From: Clostridia bacterium
GTDB taxonomy: Bacteria; Bacillota; Clostridia; Oscillospirales; CAG-272
Assembly: GCA_017407375.1 (NCBI GenBank)
Contig: JAFQWT010000087.1
Span: forward strand, 1-13,679
Direction of reading: 5' to 3'
DNA: 13,679 nucleotides
Under the pieces are notes generated by a model that saw only the letters and a program-made list of their open reading frames with translations, ran no database searches and was not told the origin of the DNA. Below are positions 1-5,753 of this stretch, one piece after another. A program made the translations under genes and the position numbers. Positions within the stretch are counted from its first letter, which is position 1, and every line of letters starts with the position of its first letter.

Positions 1-1
1 C

Positions 2-67
2 AAGTGGGTGATCTACTTCGATAAGCTTTTAGAGGAAAGAAACGCTCTTTCTCTGCAAAACTCTTAA
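2..67 (+). CDS. 3' end of an unidentified upstream gene (partial)
   Basis: An open frame runs in from the left window edge and gives 21 residues, ending in LLEERNALSLQNS before a TAA stop at 65-67. I do not recognise the family from so short a tail. Only 38 bases separate its stop from the next start and no terminator lies between, so it is probably co-transcribed with the GMP synthase gene. It could in principle be the missing glutamine amidotransferase partner of that enzyme, but the visible tail does not show anything typical of one. Confidence 0.45.
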   Translation, partial: KWVIYFDKLLEERNALSLQNS

Positions 68-105
68 TTTTGTAAACGAAACTCTACATATAAGGAGAAA
101 TAAAA

Positions 106-1092
106 ATGGATCTGAACAGCAACAAGCGCCCCGACAGCATGGAGCGCATCACCACCCCCGCCCTGGCCCGTGCATTCATTGATGAGCAGGTGGCGGCCCT
201 CCGCGCCGAGATCGGTGACCGCAAGGTCCTTTTGGCTCTTTCGGGCGGTGTGGATTCCTCGGTCGTTGCCGCGCTTCTTATCAAGGCGGTCGGCAAGCAG
301 CTCATTTCCGTGCACGTCAACCACGGTCTGATGCGCAAGGGGGAGAGCGAGGCCGTCATTGAGGTCTTCCGTAACCAGCTCCACGCCAACCTCGTGTACG
401 TGGATGCCACCGATCGCTTCCTTGACCTTCTCGCCGGCGTTGCCGAGCCCGAGCGCAAGCGCAAGATCATCGGCGGTGAGTTCATTAAGGTCGTTGATGA
501 GGAGGCAAGCAAGCTCAGCGGCATCGACTTCCTCGCTCAGGGCACGATCTATCCCGACATTCTTGAGAGTGACGGCGTCAAGGCCCACCATAACGTCGGC
601 GGTCTGCCTGAGGATATGCAGTTCTCGCTTATCGAGCCCATCAAGCTCCTTTATAAGGATGAGGTCCGTGTCGTCGGTGAGGCGCTGGGGCTCCCCCACG
701 CCATGGTGTACCGTCAGCCGTTCCCAGGCCCCGGCCTCGGTGTCCGTTGCCTCGGCGCCATCACGCGTGACCGCCTTCACGCCCTCCGTGAGGCCGATGC
801 TATCCTCCGTGAGGAGTTTGACAACGCGGGTCTTGCGGGCAAGGTCTGGCAGTACTTCATCGCCGTGCCCGACGTCAAGAGCGTCGGTGTCAAGGACGGT
901 AAGCGCTACGAGGGCTGGCCCGCCATCATCCGCGCCGTCAATACCACGGATGCCATGAGCGCCACCATCGAGGAGATCCCCTACGCGCTCCTTCACAAGA
1001 TCACCGACCGCATCACCCAGGAGGTCGAGGGCATCAACCGCGTTCTCTACGATCTCACCCCGAAGCCCATCGGTACGATCGAGTGGGAATGA
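106..1092 (+). CDS. guaA: GMP synthase, ATP-pyrophosphatase subunit without glutaminase domain
   Basis: The product (328 aa) should convert XMP to GMP with ATP and ammonia, the last step of de novo guanine nucleotide synthesis in the cytoplasm. Visible signatures are the ATP-pyrophosphatase P-loop LSGGVDSSVV (about residues 45-54), HVNHGLMRKGE, the KRKIIGGEFIKV block, HHNVGGLPEDM and the C-terminal dimerisation domain with QPFPGPGLGVRCLG, ending in the family-typical TIEWE. Standard bacterial GuaA is about 510-525 aa because a class I glutamine amidotransferase domain of roughly 190 aa comes first. That domain is absent here: only about 20 residues precede the helix that leads into the P-loop. 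The ATG at 106 has an AAGGAG site at 92-97 with 8-base spacing, so the short form is not a start-site error. It resembles archaeal two-subunit enzymes, where a separate protein supplies ammonia; no such protein is visible here. Confidence 0.95.
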   Translation: MDLNSNKRPDSMERITTPALARAFIDEQVAALRAEIGDRKVLLALSGGVDSSVVAALLIKAVGKQLISVHVNHGLMRKGESEAVIEVFRNQLHANLVYVDATDRFLDLLAGVAEPERKRKIIGGEFIKVVDEEASKLSGIDFLAQGTIYPDILESDGVKAHHNVGGLPEDMQFSLIEPIKLLYKDEVRVVGEALGLPHAMVYRQPFPGPGLGVRCLGAITRDRLHALREADAILREEFDNAGLAGKVWQYFIAVPDVKSVGVKDGKRYEGWPAIIRAVNTTDAMSATIEEIPYALLHKITDRITQEVEGINRVLYDLTPKPIGTIEWE

Positions 1093-1112
1093 GCGTTGCA
1101 CAGCAAAACTCA

Positions 1113-1137
1113 ACCAGGATCGCCTGTGGCGATCGGT
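1113..1137 (+). other. Hairpin without U-tract, after guaA
   Basis: GATCGCC (1118-1124) and GGCGATC (1128-1134) form a perfect 7-bp stem around a TGT loop; flanking ACC and GGT extend it by 3 bp across a 2-base bulge. No T-run follows, so it is not a classical terminator. It may protect the 3' end of the transcript or pause polymerase ahead of the real terminator 15 bases later. Confidence 0.4.
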
Positions 1138-1149
1138 CAGCATTGATAC

Positions 1150-1181
1150 AAAAAAGGTGTCGTCCCGGCGACGCCTTTTTT
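1150..1181 (+). terminator. Rho-independent terminator of guaA
   Basis: The stem is GGTGTCG (1156-1162) against CGACGCC (1169-1175), with one G-U pair and loop TCCCGG. It is flanked by six A (1150-1155) and six T (1176-1181), which lengthen the stem and supply the U-tract. The A-run also makes it partly functional on the opposite strand. Confidence 0.85.
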
Positions 1182-1226
1182 GCGTTTTTATTCTTTTAAA
1201 AAAAATATAGAAAGTTTTTGAATATT

Positions 1227-1251
1227 TGAGACGGAGACCTAAAAAAACGTA
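1227..1251 (+). promoter_or_regulatory. Candidate ECF-type promoter of the sigma factor unit
   Basis: TGAGAC (1227-1232) and CGTA (1248-1251) are separated by 15 bases with an A-run in the spacer. This resembles the Bacillus sigma-W type consensus TGAAAC-N16-CGTA, with one mismatch and one base less spacing. No good TTGACA/TATAAT pair is apparent nearby. ECF factors commonly transcribe their own genes, so autoregulation is the inferred meaning. Confidence 0.5.
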
Positions 1252-1260
1252 CTTATGTGG

Positions 1261-1274
1261 TGAAAGCGCTTTCA
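1261..1274. promoter_or_regulatory. Perfect cre-like (LacI/CcpA family) operator palindrome
   Basis: TGAAAGCGCTTTCA is a perfect 14-bp palindrome and matches every fixed position of the catabolite-responsive element consensus TGWNANCGNTNWCA. It begins about 10 bases after the candidate ECF -10 element and ends 8 bases before the ribosome binding site (1283-1290). At that position a bound CcpA or other LacI-family protein would block initiation or early elongation. The link to CcpA is from the consensus; which protein binds is unknown. Confidence 0.7.
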
Positions 1275-1298
1275 AGAATTATAAGGAGGAGACAGGCG

Positions 1299-1853
1299 GT
1301 GAATGACCAGGGCATCATAGAGCTGTATTTTGCCAGAGACGAGCTTGCCATCAGGGAGACCGAGGCCAAGTACGGGCGGCTTTGTCATAGCATTGCCTAC
1401 AACATTTTACACAATAGCGAGGATTCTTCCGAGTGCGTGAACGATACGTACATTGGACTTTGGAACGCGATTCCGCCCGCAAGACCGAGCAATTTTAAGG
1501 CGTTCGTGTGTAAGATCGCGAGAAATCTATCGTTGAAGCGCTTGGAAGCGGGAATGCGGCAAAAGCGCTCATGGGGAACTCCGCTTTCCTTTGATGAGCT
1601 CGAGGAGATCCTGCCGGACGAGATCGTTACGGATCACGTAGGGGACGAGGACATTGGTAAGCTTATCAGCGACTTTCTGCGGCGAGAAAAAGAGGATAGC
1701 CGAAATGTGTTTGTCCGCAGATATTATTTTTTCGATTCCGTCAGAGATATAGCGTTACGCTATCTGTTTACGGAAAGCAAGGTCAAGAATATGCTGTATC
1801 ACACTCGCGCAAGACTCAAGAAATATTTGATCAAGGAGGGAATTGAGCTTTGA
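1299..1853 (+). CDS. Sigma-70 family (ECF-like) RNA polymerase sigma factor
   Basis: This protein (184 aa) should direct RNA polymerase to a small set of promoters, probably including its own. Region 2 lies at about residues 20-85, with the helix around NDTYIGLWNAIPP and the KAFVCKIARNL segment. Region 4 lies at about 120-176, with the helix-turn-helix around SVRDIALRYLFTESKVKN and the basic tail. Length and two-domain layout fit ECF factors. I chose the GTG at 1299 because AAGGAGGA (1283-1290) sits 8 bases upstream. The in-frame GTG at 1257 would put the palindrome and this ribosome site inside the coding region and lacks a site of its own. The stop overlaps the next gene by 4 bases, so the two are translationally coupled. 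Confidence 0.88.
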   Translation: MNDQGIIELYFARDELAIRETEAKYGRLCHSIAYNILHNSEDSSECVNDTYIGLWNAIPPARPSNFKAFVCKIARNLSLKRLEAGMRQKRSWGTPLSFDELEEILPDEIVTDHVGDEDIGKLISDFLRREKEDSRNVFVRRYYFFDSVRDIALRYLFTESKVKNMLYHTRARLKKYLIKEGIEL

Positions 1854-2896
1854 AAATACCGAGAATTGTAAATGCTTTGGGCTATATCGACGACGATCTT
1901 ATCCTAGGTGCCACGGGGGCGAGACTGTCTAACCGTAACACCTGGCTTAAATGGGGCTCTCTTGCTGCCGGCGTTCTTCTCGTGCTTGTCATCGCGTTAA
2001 CGCTCTCGCCGATGCTTTTGTCCGGCGACGGTCCCCAGCCGCCTTTCGACGGTGAAATCGTTATGGAGAAATATTACGACTACGCAATCATCGAGGGAGC
2101 GTTCTCGTCCTATATGGGGGCTAACGTGATTCCCGCCGACAGAGTCGGAAATAAGCTCCAGGACGTGGCGGTCACGGCGGGATGGAAAAATAGGGAGGGC
2201 GATTGGATATCTACGGAAGAGCTCTCTGCCGAGATTTATGAAATTAAGGGGATAGGAACCGCCGAGGCCGCCGCATTGCGATTTGTTGAGAAAGGGGAGG
2301 CGGTAACCACCACGCATTACTATGTCATTCTCCCCCCCAACGCCGAATACAACGGAACGATATTCCCGGATTACAAAGCGGAAAACCCCGTGAGGTATCT
2401 GGAAGAAAGCGATATGGGGAAGTGCAACGGCTGGCAGGATTTTGGACTGACGGGGGAAATCCGTACAATAACGGTGCCCGTCGGAAGCACCTATGTGTAT
2501 CAGATGTATTCGTATTATATCCGCAACGATCTTTCCACCATCTATTCGGCGGAGAGCTTACCGGATGCCATAGAGGATTTGCCGGAGTGGCTATCGGATA
2601 CGGTTACCGTTGGAAGAAGAAGCTTTTGGTACAGTATGGGAGGACGGCTACCGCAGACGGTGACCTTGAAATCGACCGCCGTGGTCTCAACCGAAAACGG
2701 CACGGGCACCTTTCTAAAGGCGGAGTATGCTGTGAGAATTGCGGACGGGGCCAACGAGAGGGAAGAGGACTGGGTGATCTATTTTATGGAGGAGGACGGT
2801 ACCTATAGCGTCTTTGCCGTTATGGCCAATGAGAACTTCACCTTTGTAAAATCCTATTCGGAAAGCATTGTAAAATCTTATCAAAAAAAGCCGTGA
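1850..2896 (+). CDS. Single-pass membrane protein, probable anti-sigma factor
   Basis: The 348-aa product has a short N-terminal cytoplasmic part (about 34 residues) containing GYIDDDLI, one membrane segment at about residues 35-57, and a large outside domain of about 290 residues that I do not recognise. The layout fits the membrane partner that holds the preceding ECF sigma factor until a signal arrives, with sensing by the outside domain. It begins with TTG at 1850, inside the sigma gene's stop region, with AAGGAGGG at 1833-1840 and 9-base spacing. Clostridial ECF genes are often followed by proteins starting with a similar IDDDLI motif. No zinc-binding anti-sigma motif (HxxxCxxC) is visible. 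The anti-sigma role is inferred from position and topology. Confidence 0.75.
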   Translation: MKIPRIVNALGYIDDDLILGATGARLSNRNTWLKWGSLAAGVLLVLVIALTLSPMLLSGDGPQPPFDGEIVMEKYYDYAIIEGAFSSYMGANVIPADRVGNKLQDVAVTAGWKNREGDWISTEELSAEIYEIKGIGTAEAAALRFVEKGEAVTTTHYYVILPPNAEYNGTIFPDYKAENPVRYLEESDMGKCNGWQDFGLTGEIRTITVPVGSTYVYQMYSYYIRNDLSTIYSAESLPDAIEDLPEWLSDTVTVGRRSFWYSMGGRLPQTVTLKSTAVVSTENGTGTFLKAEYAVRIADGANEREEDWVIYFMEEDGTYSVFAVMANENFTFVKSYSESIVKSYQKKP

Positions 2897-2925
2897 AGAA
2901 TACCAATAGGGCTTTTTCTGCCCAG

Positions 2926-2951
2926 GGCGCCGATCCGTCGGCGCCTTTTTT
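2926..2951 (+). terminator. Rho-independent terminator of the sigma/anti-sigma unit
   Basis: Perfect 8-bp stem GGCGCCGA (2926-2933) and TCGGCGCC (2938-2945) with loop TCCG, followed by six T. A smaller GGGC/GCCC hairpin lies just before it (2909-2923). Confidence 0.93.
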
Positions 2952-2963
2952 GTGGAAAACGGA

Positions 2964-2992
2964 TTGCATTAAAGTTAGTTTTAGTTTATAAT
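2964..2992 (+). promoter_or_regulatory. Sigma-A promoter of the SGNH hydrolase gene
   Basis: TTGCAT (2964-2969) and a perfect TATAAT (2987-2992) are 17 bases apart. Transcription would start near 2999, giving a leader of about 60 bases before the ATG at 3060. Confidence 0.8.
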
Positions 2993-3059
2993 AAATTCGT
3001 CGATAAATGAGATTTTGCCGGCAATGATCGGGGTGATGAATTTTTCGGAGGAGTAGTAT

Positions 3060-3776
3060 ATGAGCAAAAAAAGGAAGATAGGTATTTCTGTGGTAACGCT
3101 GTCCGTTTTGTTGGCTATAGGGATAGGTCTTACCTATCTTTTGGCTGTGGCATTGCCACAAAAGCGAGAGAAGGAGCAATTATTAAAAGCGGTGCAGGAG
3201 TATTATGACGCAAAGCTGGCTACGTATACAGCGGAAAACGAGAAATATGATGACTATGAGGTGGACGTTTCCTTTCTTGGCGACAGTCTTACCGACGGAT
3301 ACGATCTTGAAAAATACTATCCCCAGTATCTCGTTCTTAATCGCGGAATCGGCGGCGAAACGACCCTTGGTCTTGAAAAACGCCTTAAGGTATCGGTTTA
3401 CGATCTAAAGCCGAAGGTGGCCGTAATGCTTATAGGGGCCAACAACCTTGATACGATGTTTGATAACTATGAAAACATTCTGAAGGGCTTTAAGGAAAAC
3501 CTGCCAAATACCAAAATCGTATTGCTATCGCTTACCTCTATGAGTCAGGAATGGGGCAAAAACAATCAAAAAGCCGCTTATAACAATGTGAAAATAAAAC
3601 TCCTGTCAGAAAAATACGGATACGAATTTGTCGATCTGTATTCGCCGCTTTTGAACCTTGAAACGGGTGAAATATATGCAGAATATACGACCGATGGCGG
3701 TCACTTAACGGCGGCAGGATATCAGGTCCTCACCAATACGATAACCCCCACGCTCGAGCAGCTGTTGGGGAGATGA
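3060..3776 (+). CDS. Membrane-anchored SGNH/GDSL hydrolase
   Basis: The 238-aa product is an esterase/lipase-fold hydrolase displayed outside the cell on an uncleaved N-terminal membrane segment (about residues 8-31, after the basic MSKKRK start). SGNH blocks appear in order: FLGDSLTDGY with catalytic Ser76, NRGIGGET with the oxyanion glycine at about 98, GANN at 126-129 in place of GxND, and DGGHLTAAGY with Asp212 and His215. All four catalytic positions look intact. Natural substrates could be O-acetyl groups on wall polysaccharide or sugars, or other esters; the sequence does not decide. GGAGGA at 3047-3052 supports the ATG at 3060. It is a single-gene unit with its own promoter. Codons are AT-richer than in the flanking guaA and dehydrogenase genes. 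Confidence 0.92.
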   Translation: MSKKRKIGISVVTLSVLLAIGIGLTYLLAVALPQKREKEQLLKAVQEYYDAKLATYTAENEKYDDYEVDVSFLGDSLTDGYDLEKYYPQYLVLNRGIGGETTLGLEKRLKVSVYDLKPKVAVMLIGANNLDTMFDNYENILKGFKENLPNTKIVLLSLTSMSQEWGKNNQKAAYNNVKIKLLSEKYGYEFVDLYSPLLNLETGEIYAEYTTDGGHLTAAGYQVLTNTITPTLEQLLGR

Positions 3777-3780
3777 CCGT

Positions 3781-3805
3781 GCCTAACAGATTTACGGGCC
3801 TTTTT
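3781..3805 (+). terminator. Weak probable terminator after the SGNH gene
   Basis: GCCTAA (3781-3786) can pair with TTA (3792-3794) and GGC (3797-3799) around loop CAGAT, with a 2-base bulge, followed by five T (3801-3805). The stem is short, so efficiency is doubtful. Confidence 0.4.
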
Positions 3806-3828
3806 CCTTTATAATTCGCGAAATTCCC

Positions 3829-3857
3829 TTGCAACAGTGATTTTCTTGTGATATAAT
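3829..3857 (+). promoter_or_regulatory. Sigma-A promoter of the dehydrogenase gene
   Basis: TTGCAA (3829-3834) and a perfect TATAAT (3852-3857) are 17 bases apart, with a TG one base before the -10 hexamer (3849-3850). Transcription would start near 3864. The palindrome TTCGCGAA (3815-3822) lies just upstream of the -35. Confidence 0.85.
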
Positions 3858-3863
3858 GAGGCG

Positions 3864-3891
3864 AACCGGTTGTAAAAAGAAATTGTCAATT
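3864..3891. promoter_or_regulatory. Two palindromes at the dehydrogenase transcription start, possible operator
   Basis: AACCGGTT (3864-3871) covers the predicted start point, and AATTG-T-CAATT (3881-3891) follows 9 bases later. Both are exact inverted repeats placed where a repressor would act. The regulator is not identifiable and no regulator gene adjoins this unit, so this is a candidate only. Confidence 0.4.
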
Positions 3892-3936
3892 CAGGGGCAA
3901 TCTCACACAAAAAACAAATTCAAAAGGAGAACTACT

Positions 3937-4698
3937 ATGGGACGTTTAACCGATAAGGTCGCGATCATCACGGGCAGCAACTCGGGCGTGGGCGCTGCCG
4001 CTGCCAAGCTTTTTGCCAAGGAGGGCGCCAAGGTCGTCATCAGTGCGCGCCGCCTGCCTCAGCTTGAGGAGGTCGCTGCCGAGATCCGCGCCGAGGGCGG
4101 CGAGGTCCTTGTGGTGCAGACCGACGTTTCGAAGGTCGAGGACTGCGAAAACCTTGTGGAAAAGACGGTCGAGGCCTTTGGTAAGGTCGATATCCTCGTC
4201 AACAACGCGGGCGTGCTTGAGGCGGGCCACAAGCCGATCGATGCGTACAGCGATGAGGACTGCGACTGGGTGTACAGCATCAACACCAAGGGCACGATGT
4301 ACTGCACGCGCGCCGTTCTTAAGTATATGATCCCCAAGAACTACGGCTCGATCATCAACCTTGACTCGGTGGCGGGCGCCTTTGGCGTTGGCGGTGCCTC
4401 GTACGTGTCCTCCAAGGCCGCGATCATCGGCCTTACCAAGCACACCGCCCTGCGCTTTACGGGCACTGGCATCCGCTGCAACTCGGTCAACCCCTCCACC
4501 ATCCTCACGCCGATGTCCAAGACCGACCCTGCCACCCTCAACCAGGATATGTTCGGCCAGATGATGAAGCACATGAACCTCCGCGTGCAGCCCTGCCTGC
4601 CCGAGGACGTGGCCAACGTGCTCCTGTTCCTCGCGAGCGATGAGTCCCGCGCCCTGACGGGTCAGATCATCGTTTCCGACTTCGGCGCTACCCTTTGA
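3937..4698 (+). CDS. SDR family NAD(P)-dependent oxidoreductase
   Basis: The 253-aa product is a classical short-chain dehydrogenase/reductase, a soluble Rossmann-fold enzyme. It has the cofactor motif TGSNSGVG (residues 12-19), the D63 region, NNAG (89-92), Asn116 in SINTKG, Ser144, and Tyr156/Lys160 in YVSSK, so the catalytic Asn-Ser-Tyr-Lys set is complete. ARR at 37-39, where the second strand ends, suggests NADP(H) preference, but this is inference. The substrate cannot be told; relatives act on sugar alcohols, 3-oxoacyl thioesters and steroids. I chose ATG 3937 because AAGGAGA (3924-3930) precedes it. The upstream in-frame ATG at 3856 overlaps the -10 promoter element and would add a non-family lysine-rich leader. 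It forms a single-gene unit. Confidence 0.93.
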   Translation: MGRLTDKVAIITGSNSGVGAAAAKLFAKEGAKVVISARRLPQLEEVAAEIRAEGGEVLVVQTDVSKVEDCENLVEKTVEAFGKVDILVNNAGVLEAGHKPIDAYSDEDCDWVYSINTKGTMYCTRAVLKYMIPKNYGSIINLDSVAGAFGVGGASYVSSKAAIIGLTKHTALRFTGTGIRCNSVNPSTILTPMSKTDPATLNQDMFGQMMKHMNLRVQPCLPEDVANVLLFLASDESRALTGQIIVSDFGATL

Positions 4699-4710
4699 TC
4701 GCCAAAACCA

Positions 4711-4750
4711 AGCCCGCCGCGGTGCGAAACGCTCCGCGGCGGGCTTTTTT
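4711..4750 (+). terminator. Strong rho-independent terminator of the dehydrogenase gene
   Basis: AGCCCGCCGCGG (4711-4722) pairs perfectly with CCGCGGCGGGCT (4734-4745), a 12-bp GC-rich stem. The loop contains a further GCG/CGC pairing, and T's follow to 4750. Confidence 0.95.
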
Positions 4751-4791
4751 ACGGCAAGCGCGCGAAATCCTGATTTTTTTGCCCGACCCCC

Positions 4792-4820
4792 TTGACAGGG
4801 ACAATACTTCGTGATATGAT
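4792..4820 (+). promoter_or_regulatory. Sigma-A promoter of the padR operon
   Basis: A perfect TTGACA (4792-4797) and TATGAT (4815-4820) are 17 bases apart. Transcription would start near 4827, leaving a very short leader before the ribosome site at 4830. Confidence 0.9.
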
Positions 4821-4831
4821 GTATTACGTAA
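4803..4831. promoter_or_regulatory. Candidate PadR operator over the -10 box
   Basis: AATAC (4803-4807) and GTATT (4821-4825) form an inverted repeat with a 13-base spacer that straddles the -10 element. It is followed by the overlapping palindrome TTACGTAA (4824-4831) at the expected start point. PadR proteins usually repress their own operon by binding dyads in this position, so autoregulation is inferred. Confidence 0.5.
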
Positions 4832-4843
4832 GGAGGGGTATTC

Positions 4844-5170
4844 ATGGATGCACAGCTGAAGCGCGGCCTTCTTGATGCCTGTGTCCTGGCCGCTATCAAG
4901 GATGAGGATTCCTACGGCTATAAGATCATCAAGGATATGAAGCCGTATCTTGAAATGTCGGAATCCACGCTCTATACCGTGCTCAAGCGCCTGGAGCTTG
5001 CCGCTATGCTGACCGTCTACACGGTTGAGCACGGCGGGCGCCTCCGCAAGTATTACCGCATCACCCCTGCGGGACGGCGGCGCATTGAGGAATTCAAGCG
5101 CGAGTGGTGCGAGATCCGGAGCATTGCCAACTTTATTCTTAAGGAGGACACCGACCATGGGAAAAGCTGA
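4844..5170 (+). CDS. PadR family transcriptional regulator
   Basis: This 108-aa protein is a dimeric winged-helix repressor. The family core is plain: LLDACVLAAIKDEDSYGYKI (about residues 9-28), the recognition segment ESTLYTVLKRLE (about 40-51), and the wing GGRLRKYYRITPAGRRRI (about 64-81). Length is typical of the short PadR subfamily with little C-terminal domain. AAGGAGG at 4830-4836 supports the ATG. It overlaps the next gene by 14 bases. PadR genes of this kind lie upstream of DUF1700 and DUF4097 genes in many Bacillota, and are thought to respond to envelope or phenolic-type signals; the ligand here is unknown. Confidence 0.93.
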   Translation: MDAQLKRGLLDACVLAAIKDEDSYGYKIIKDMKPYLEMSESTLYTVLKRLELAAMLTVYTVEHGGRLRKYYRITPAGRRRIEEFKREWCEIRSIANFILKEDTDHGKS

Positions 5171-5753
5171 ATTTCTTAGCGAGCTTCGCCGTCGGCTCTT
5201 CGGCCTGCCCGAGGGGGAAGTCGCGGAGCGCCTCGGCTTTTACAGCGAGATGATCGATGACCGCATGGAGGAGGGGCTCTCCGAGGAGGAGGCCGTGGCC
5301 GCCATTGGGTCAATGCAGGAGATCTATCTCGATATTGTGGACGATATTCCCCTCTCGGCCATCGTCCGTGAGAGGATCAAGCCCTACCGTCGGATGTCGC
5401 CGTGGGGGATCGTTGCCACCGTGCTTTCGTCACCGATCTGGCTCTCGCTGCTGGTGGCGCTTTTGGCGGTGGTGGTATCGCTGTACGCCGCGGCGTGGTC
5501 GGTCGTTGTCTCGCTGCTGGCGGTCACGCTCTCGCTGGCGGTGGCGTGTCTTGGCGGGGTCCTTGGCGGGCTGGTCCTTCTGTTCATCGTGGCCCCCAAG
5601 GGGGCCATGCTTCTCGGCGCGGCGCTTGTCAGCGGCAGCTTTTCCGTCCCCTTCTTCCACCTCTCGCGCCTGCTTCTTAAGCTGCTCTGGCGCTTGACGC
5701 TTGCCTTTCCCCGTTGGCTTAAGACCGTATGTATCTTCAGGAGGATCCTCTGA
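5157..5753 (+). CDS. DUF1700 (HAAS domain) membrane protein
   Basis: The 198-aa product has an N-terminal alpha-helical HAAS/DUF1700 domain (about residues 1-70). It contains the family signature EFLSELRRRL, ERLGFYSEMIDDRMEEGLS and EEAVAAIGS. Three to four hydrophobic membrane segments follow between about residues 83 and 175, with a basic C-terminus. The domain is known as a partner of PadR-type regulators and is thought to pass a membrane signal to them. I chose ATG 5157 because AAGGAGG (5141-5147) lies 9 bases upstream and the family motif starts right there; the longer frame from 5025 is only overlap with padR. Its stop overlaps the next start by one base (TGATG). Confidence 0.92.
   Translation: MGKAEFLSELRRRLFGLPEGEVAERLGFYSEMIDDRMEEGLSEEEAVAAIGSMQEIYLDIVDDIPLSAIVRERIKPYRRMSPWGIVATVLSSPIWLSLLVALLAVVVSLYAAAWSVVVSLLAVTLSLAVACLGGVLGGLVLLFIVAPKGAMLLGAALVSGSFSVPFFHLSRLLLKLLWRLTLAFPRWLKTVCIFRRIL

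Noticed and set aside
64..1275. 403-codon minus-strand open frame opposite guaA
   Set aside because: It is antisense to a clear GuaA domain protein, has no ribosome site, and arises because the high-GC codons of guaA avoid stops in that frame.
1257..1298. N-terminal extension of the sigma factor from the GTG at 1257
   Set aside because: It would place the palindrome and the AAGGAGGA ribosome site inside the coding region; GTG 1299 is correctly spaced from that site.
3856..3936. N-terminal extension of the dehydrogenase from the ATG at 3856
   Set aside because: This ATG overlaps the TATAAT box and would be at or before the transcription start; the Shine-Dalgarno sequence at 3924-3930 points to 3937.
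3946..4899. 317-codon minus-strand open frame opposite the dehydrogenase
   Set aside because: It is a mirror of a well-conserved SDR gene and runs through the dehydrogenase terminator and the padR promoter.
5025..5156. 44-codon extension of the DUF1700 gene into padR
   Set aside because: The extension is an out-of-frame reading of padR; the family motif and ribosome site fix the start at 5157.
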